6,634 nucleotides of DNA, from the NCBI GenBank assembly GCA_002399975.1, contig DHER01000052.1, positions 1 through 6,634 on the forward strand, read 5' to 3'. Source of the stretch: Firmicutes bacterium UBA4845. GTDB taxonomy: Bacteria > Bacillota > Clostridia > Tissierellales > Sedimentibacteraceae. A program made the translations under genes and the position numbers. Shown piece after piece: positions 4,233 through 6,634 of this stretch (positions within the stretch are counted from its first letter, which is position 1; each line of letters opens with the position of its first letter). The notes under the pieces are model-generated. The model was not told the DNA's origin. It worked only from the letters and a program-made list of their open reading frames with translations, and did not search any database.

Positions 4233-5291
4233 ATGTCTTTGGACAAAAGGAAAGTTAAAATTTTAAAAGCAGTTATCTCTAGCTATGTAGACAATGCGGA
4301 AGCTGTTGGCTCAAGGACAATTTCAAAAAAATATGAACTTGGTGTGAGTCCGGCGACAATCAGGAATGAGATGTCTGATTTGGAGGAAATGGGTTTTTTA
4401 ATGCAGCCCCATGCTTCAGCAGGCAGGATACCAACAGACAAAGCTTATAGATATTATGTTGATGATATTTGGAAGAAAGTCCAGAATTCAAATGCTACGA
4501 ATATAGATCAATTGAGAAGCATTATAGAAGAAAAAGCGAATGAAATAGATTCAATTTTTAAAAATTCAGTGCGTATTCTTTCGCAATTTACAAAGTATTC
4601 GTCATTTATAGTGGCGCCTCAGCTGAAACAAGCTGAAGTCAAAAGAATTCAGCTTGTACCTATTACTGATAGAAAAATACTATTGGTTTTGATATTAAAA
4701 AACAATATTGTGAAAGAAGTAATGCTTAAATTAAAAAGTCCCGTACCTTTAGATCAAGTGGATCAAATATCATCAATGTTGTCCGAAAAACTATATGGAT
4801 ATAAATTAGAAGACATAAGGTTAATTATGGATAATTTAATAGTGCAGTTTTACCATATAAAAGAAAGCAGCAATAGTTTATTGATGGAGTTGTTGCCGTT
4901 CTTAGTAGATCAGGTTGGCAAATTGGAAAACTTCAATGTTTATGCAGACGGATTGACAAATATTCTAAATTTGCCGGAGTATAATGATGTTGTCAAGGCA
5001 AGAGAATTTATTTCATTTATAGAGGATAAAGACAGTTTGGCGAAGTTATTCCAATTTACGGGAGAAAATGATTTAGATGTAAGCATAGGCCGTGAAAATG
5101 CTTATGAAGAGTTGAGAGATTGCAGCCTGATAACTGCAACATATAAATTAAATGGCAAGCTTATAGGGAAAATAGGAGTAATAGGGCCTACCAGGATGAA
5201 CTATAACAAAGTTATTTCAACTGTCAGATCAATGGCTGAGGCTATGAATGAAATAATAAGCCAAAGTTTTGATGAAGATAATAAGGAGTGA
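4233..5291 (+). CDS. hrcA: Heat-inducible transcription repressor HrcA
   Basis: HrcA binds CIRCE, present 17 bases upstream of this gene, and represses the operon. ATG 4233 gives 352 residues. An in-frame GTG at 4224 overlaps the ribosome binding site GAGGTG (4221-4226), which serves ATG 4233 at a 6-base spacing, and the MSLDKRKVKILKA start fits the family. The N-terminal winged helix-turn-helix includes VGSRTISKKYELG (25-37), ATIRNEMSDLEEMGFL (41-56) and PHASAGRIPTDKAYRYYVD (59-77). The rest is the dimerisation and GAF-like inserted region, with VYADGLTNIL (236-245) and IGPTRMNY (317-324) typical of the C-terminal part. Length is normal for the family. Its TGA is 4 bases before the grpE start, so translation of the two is probably coupled. 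Confidence 0.97.
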   Translation: MSLDKRKVKILKAVISSYVDNAEAVGSRTISKKYELGVSPATIRNEMSDLEEMGFLMQPHASAGRIPTDKAYRYYVDDIWKKVQNSNATNIDQLRSIIEEKANEIDSIFKNSVRILSQFTKYSSFIVAPQLKQAEVKRIQLVPITDRKILLVLILKNNIVKEVMLKLKSPVPLDQVDQISSMLSEKLYGYKLEDIRLIMDNLIVQFYHIKESSNSLLMELLPFLVDQVGKLENFNVYADGLTNILNLPEYNDVVKAREFISFIEDKDSLAKLFQFTGENDLDVSIGRENAYEELRDCSLITATYKLNGKLIGKIGVIGPTRMNYNKVISTVRSMAEAMNEIISQSFDEDNKE

Positions 5292-5295
5292 AGAA

Positions 5296-5985
5296 ATGGC
5301 TAAGGCAAAAAAACATAATGAAGAAAACATAAAAAGAGATGGTGAAGGACTAAATGAGAAAAAGGAAACCATCAAAACTTCGGATGAAGTAGATAGTACG
5401 CCTAAAGAAAAATCAAATGATAAATCTTCAAAGGAAGTTAAGTCGGAAAAGACGGTTTCAGGAGAAAAAGCTCCAGAAAAACCGGAAGAGAAAGAAAAGG
5501 TAAATTCTGAAGAAACAGATAATAATGAGGAAATTAAAAATTCCAAGGAAGATGCCTCTAATGATGAAACAGAAAGCTTAAAAAACCGATTGTTAAGACT
5601 ACAGGCGGACTTCCTGAATTATAAAGCAAGAACAAAAAAGGAAAAAACATCTGTTTATGGCAATGCTGTTTCGGATTTCTTATTAGAATTGCTGCCTGTT
5701 GTAGATAATTTTGAGAGAGCATTGGAGGCAGATAGTTCAGAAGGACAAAGTTATAAGGAAGGCGTACAGATGGTTTATGACCAGCTAATGGGAATCCTTT
5801 CTAAAAAAGGCTTAAAAGAAATTGAAGCATTGCATAAACCCTTTGACCATAATTTACATTATGGCGTAGCATTTGAAGCAAACGATGAATATGAAGACGG
5901 AATTGTAATAGACGTGTTGCAAAAAGGCTATACTGTAAATGATAAGTGTATTAGACCTTCAATGGTCAGAATATGCAAGAAATAA
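5296..5985 (+). CDS. grpE: Nucleotide exchange factor GrpE
   Basis: GrpE dimers open the DnaK nucleotide cleft to release ADP. I chose ATG 5296 (229 residues), with AAGGAG at 5283-5288 and a 7-base spacing. An in-frame ATG at 5269 would overlap hrcA and has no such site. The first 90 or so residues are low complexity, rich in Lys, Glu, Ser, Asp and Asn, and probably disordered. The coiled coil starts near ESLKNRLLRLQADFLNYKART (93-113). LLPVVDNFERAL (132-143) is a family motif. The C-terminal beta domain that contacts DnaK is HKPFDHNLHYGVAF (180-193) to VLQKGYTVNDKCIRPSMVRI (207-226). The acidic tail region is longer than in E. coli GrpE, which is common in Firmicutes. It is followed by dnaK after 116 bases. 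Confidence 0.97.
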   Translation: MAKAKKHNEENIKRDGEGLNEKKETIKTSDEVDSTPKEKSNDKSSKEVKSEKTVSGEKAPEKPEEKEKVNSEETDNNEEIKNSKEDASNDETESLKNRLLRLQADFLNYKARTKKEKTSVYGNAVSDFLLELLPVVDNFERALEADSSEGQSYKEGVQMVYDQLMGILSKKGLKEIEALHKPFDHNLHYGVAFEANDEYEDGIVIDVLQKGYTVNDKCIRPSMVRICKK

Positions 5986-6101
5986 CAAAATCAGCAAAAT
6001 GTAATTCTTAGTGGCAAGAACAAATAAATTTTCAATTTGGCTGCAAGGATCTCATAATAAACTTAGAAATTTAATTAATTCAAATATTTTTGGAGGGAAA
6101 A

Positions 6102-6634
6102 ATGAGCAAGATTATAGGAATTGACTTAGGAACAACAAACTCTTGTGTTGCTGTTATGGAAGGCGGAGAAGCCGTTGTTATAACAAATGTTGAAGGGAAA
6201 AGAACTACACCTTCAATTGTTGCATTTACAAAAGAAAAAGAAAGATTAGTTGGAGAGACTGCCAAGAGACAGGCAGTTACCAATCCTGACAAAACAATTT
6301 CTTCAATAAAAAGAGAAATGGGTTCAAATTATAAAGTTTCAATAGACGAAAAATCATATACTCCTCAGGAAATATCGGCATTTATACTTCAGAAGTTAAA
6401 GGCTGATGCGGAAAGCTACCTTGGTGAAAAAGTAACGGATGCAGTTATAACTGTTCCGGCATATTTCTCAGATAGTCAGAGGCAGGCAACAAAAGATGCC
6501 GGAAAGATAGCCGGCCTGAACGTCAGGAGGATTATAAACGAACCAACTGCTGCAGCTTTGGCATATGGCATAGATAAAGAAGAAAAAACGCAGACAATTA
6601 TGGTGTATGACCTTGGCGGCGGTACATTCGATGT
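6102..6634 (+). CDS. dnaK: Chaperone DnaK (Hsp70), 5' part only
   Basis: DnaK is the ATP-driven Hsp70 chaperone that works with GrpE and, normally, DnaJ. The first 177 codons are present and the reading frame is open to the window edge. The start ATG 6102 is preceded by GGAGG (6092-6096) at a 5-base spacing. The Hsp70 signatures IDLGTTNS (7-14) and VYDLGGGTFD (168-177) are intact. K70, the catalytic lysine, aligns with K70 of E. coli, and T175 aligns with E. coli T199. The 24-residue shortening between them is the deletion typical of Gram-positive DnaK. The 116-base gap after grpE has no clear terminator or strong promoter, so dnaK is presumably transcribed from the CIRCE-controlled promoter upstream of hrcA. 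Confidence 0.99.
   Translation, partial: MSKIIGIDLGTTNSCVAVMEGGEAVVITNVEGKRTTPSIVAFTKEKERLVGETAKRQAVTNPDKTISSIKREMGSNYKVSIDEKSYTPQEISAFILQKLKADAESYLGEKVTDAVITVPAYFSDSQRQATKDAGKIAGLNVRRIINEPTAAALAYGIDKEEKTQTIMVYDLGGGTFD

Noticed and set aside
5229..5546. 105-codon minus-strand open frame rich in Ser and Phe
   Set aside because: It is the antisense of the hrcA end and the lysine- and glutamate-rich start of grpE. The low-complexity sense strand removes stop codons from the opposite strand.
6029..6058. Possible promoter before dnaK (TTTTCA, 18 bases, CATAAT)
   Set aside because: Both hexamers are poor matches and the spacing is not ideal; the operon promoter upstream of hrcA explains dnaK transcription.
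6080..6292. Minus-strand open frame opposite dnaK
   Set aside because: Antisense to the conserved DnaK ATPase domain; long antisense frames are common opposite dnaK.

Overview
The window looks like chromosomal DNA from a low-GC Firmicute, most likely a member of the Clostridia. The evidence is the AT-rich intergenic DNA, strong AGGAGG-type ribosome binding sites, the hemW-hrcA-grpE-dnaK gene order, a perfect CIRCE operator, and a DnaK that carries the shortened N-terminal region typical of Gram-positive bacteria. This assignment is inference from gene content; no species is claimed.

Positions 1-1154 hold a tRNA cluster on the + strand: Val(TAC), Asp(GTC), Thr(TGT), Tyr(GTA), Gly(GCC), Gly(TCC), His(GTG), Cys(GCA) and Arg(ACG). 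The 3' tail of a further tRNA probably lies at the left edge. Only Thr, Tyr and Gly(GCC) encode their CCA end. The gaps between tRNAs contain short tandem repeats and AT-rich hairpins. An intrinsic terminator at about 1249-1290 probably ends the cluster.

Positions 1160-1870 separate the tRNAs from the protein genes. They contain one small minus-strand gene (69 residues, very basic, function unknown) with its own ribosome binding site and a plausible promoter. Next to it is the sigma-A promoter of the following + strand genes.

Positions 1874-4057 hold prmA (ribosomal protein L11 methyltransferase) and hemW (radical SAM heme chaperone), probably one transcription unit ending at a small hairpin. 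A new promoter with a perfect CIRCE operator then drives hrcA (the heat-shock repressor that binds CIRCE), grpE (DnaK nucleotide exchange factor) and dnaK (Hsp70), which runs off the right edge. This is the classical class I heat-shock operon, in which HrcA represses its own operon and GrpE serves the DnaK encoded next to it.

Most of the window is conserved housekeeping DNA, and I see no new multi-gene system. The points most worth a second look are a tRNA-Gly(TCC) with C instead of the near-invariant U55, the small basic minus-strand gene with its repeat-containing control region, and prmA lying before hemW rather than after dnaJ as in Bacillus subtilis.
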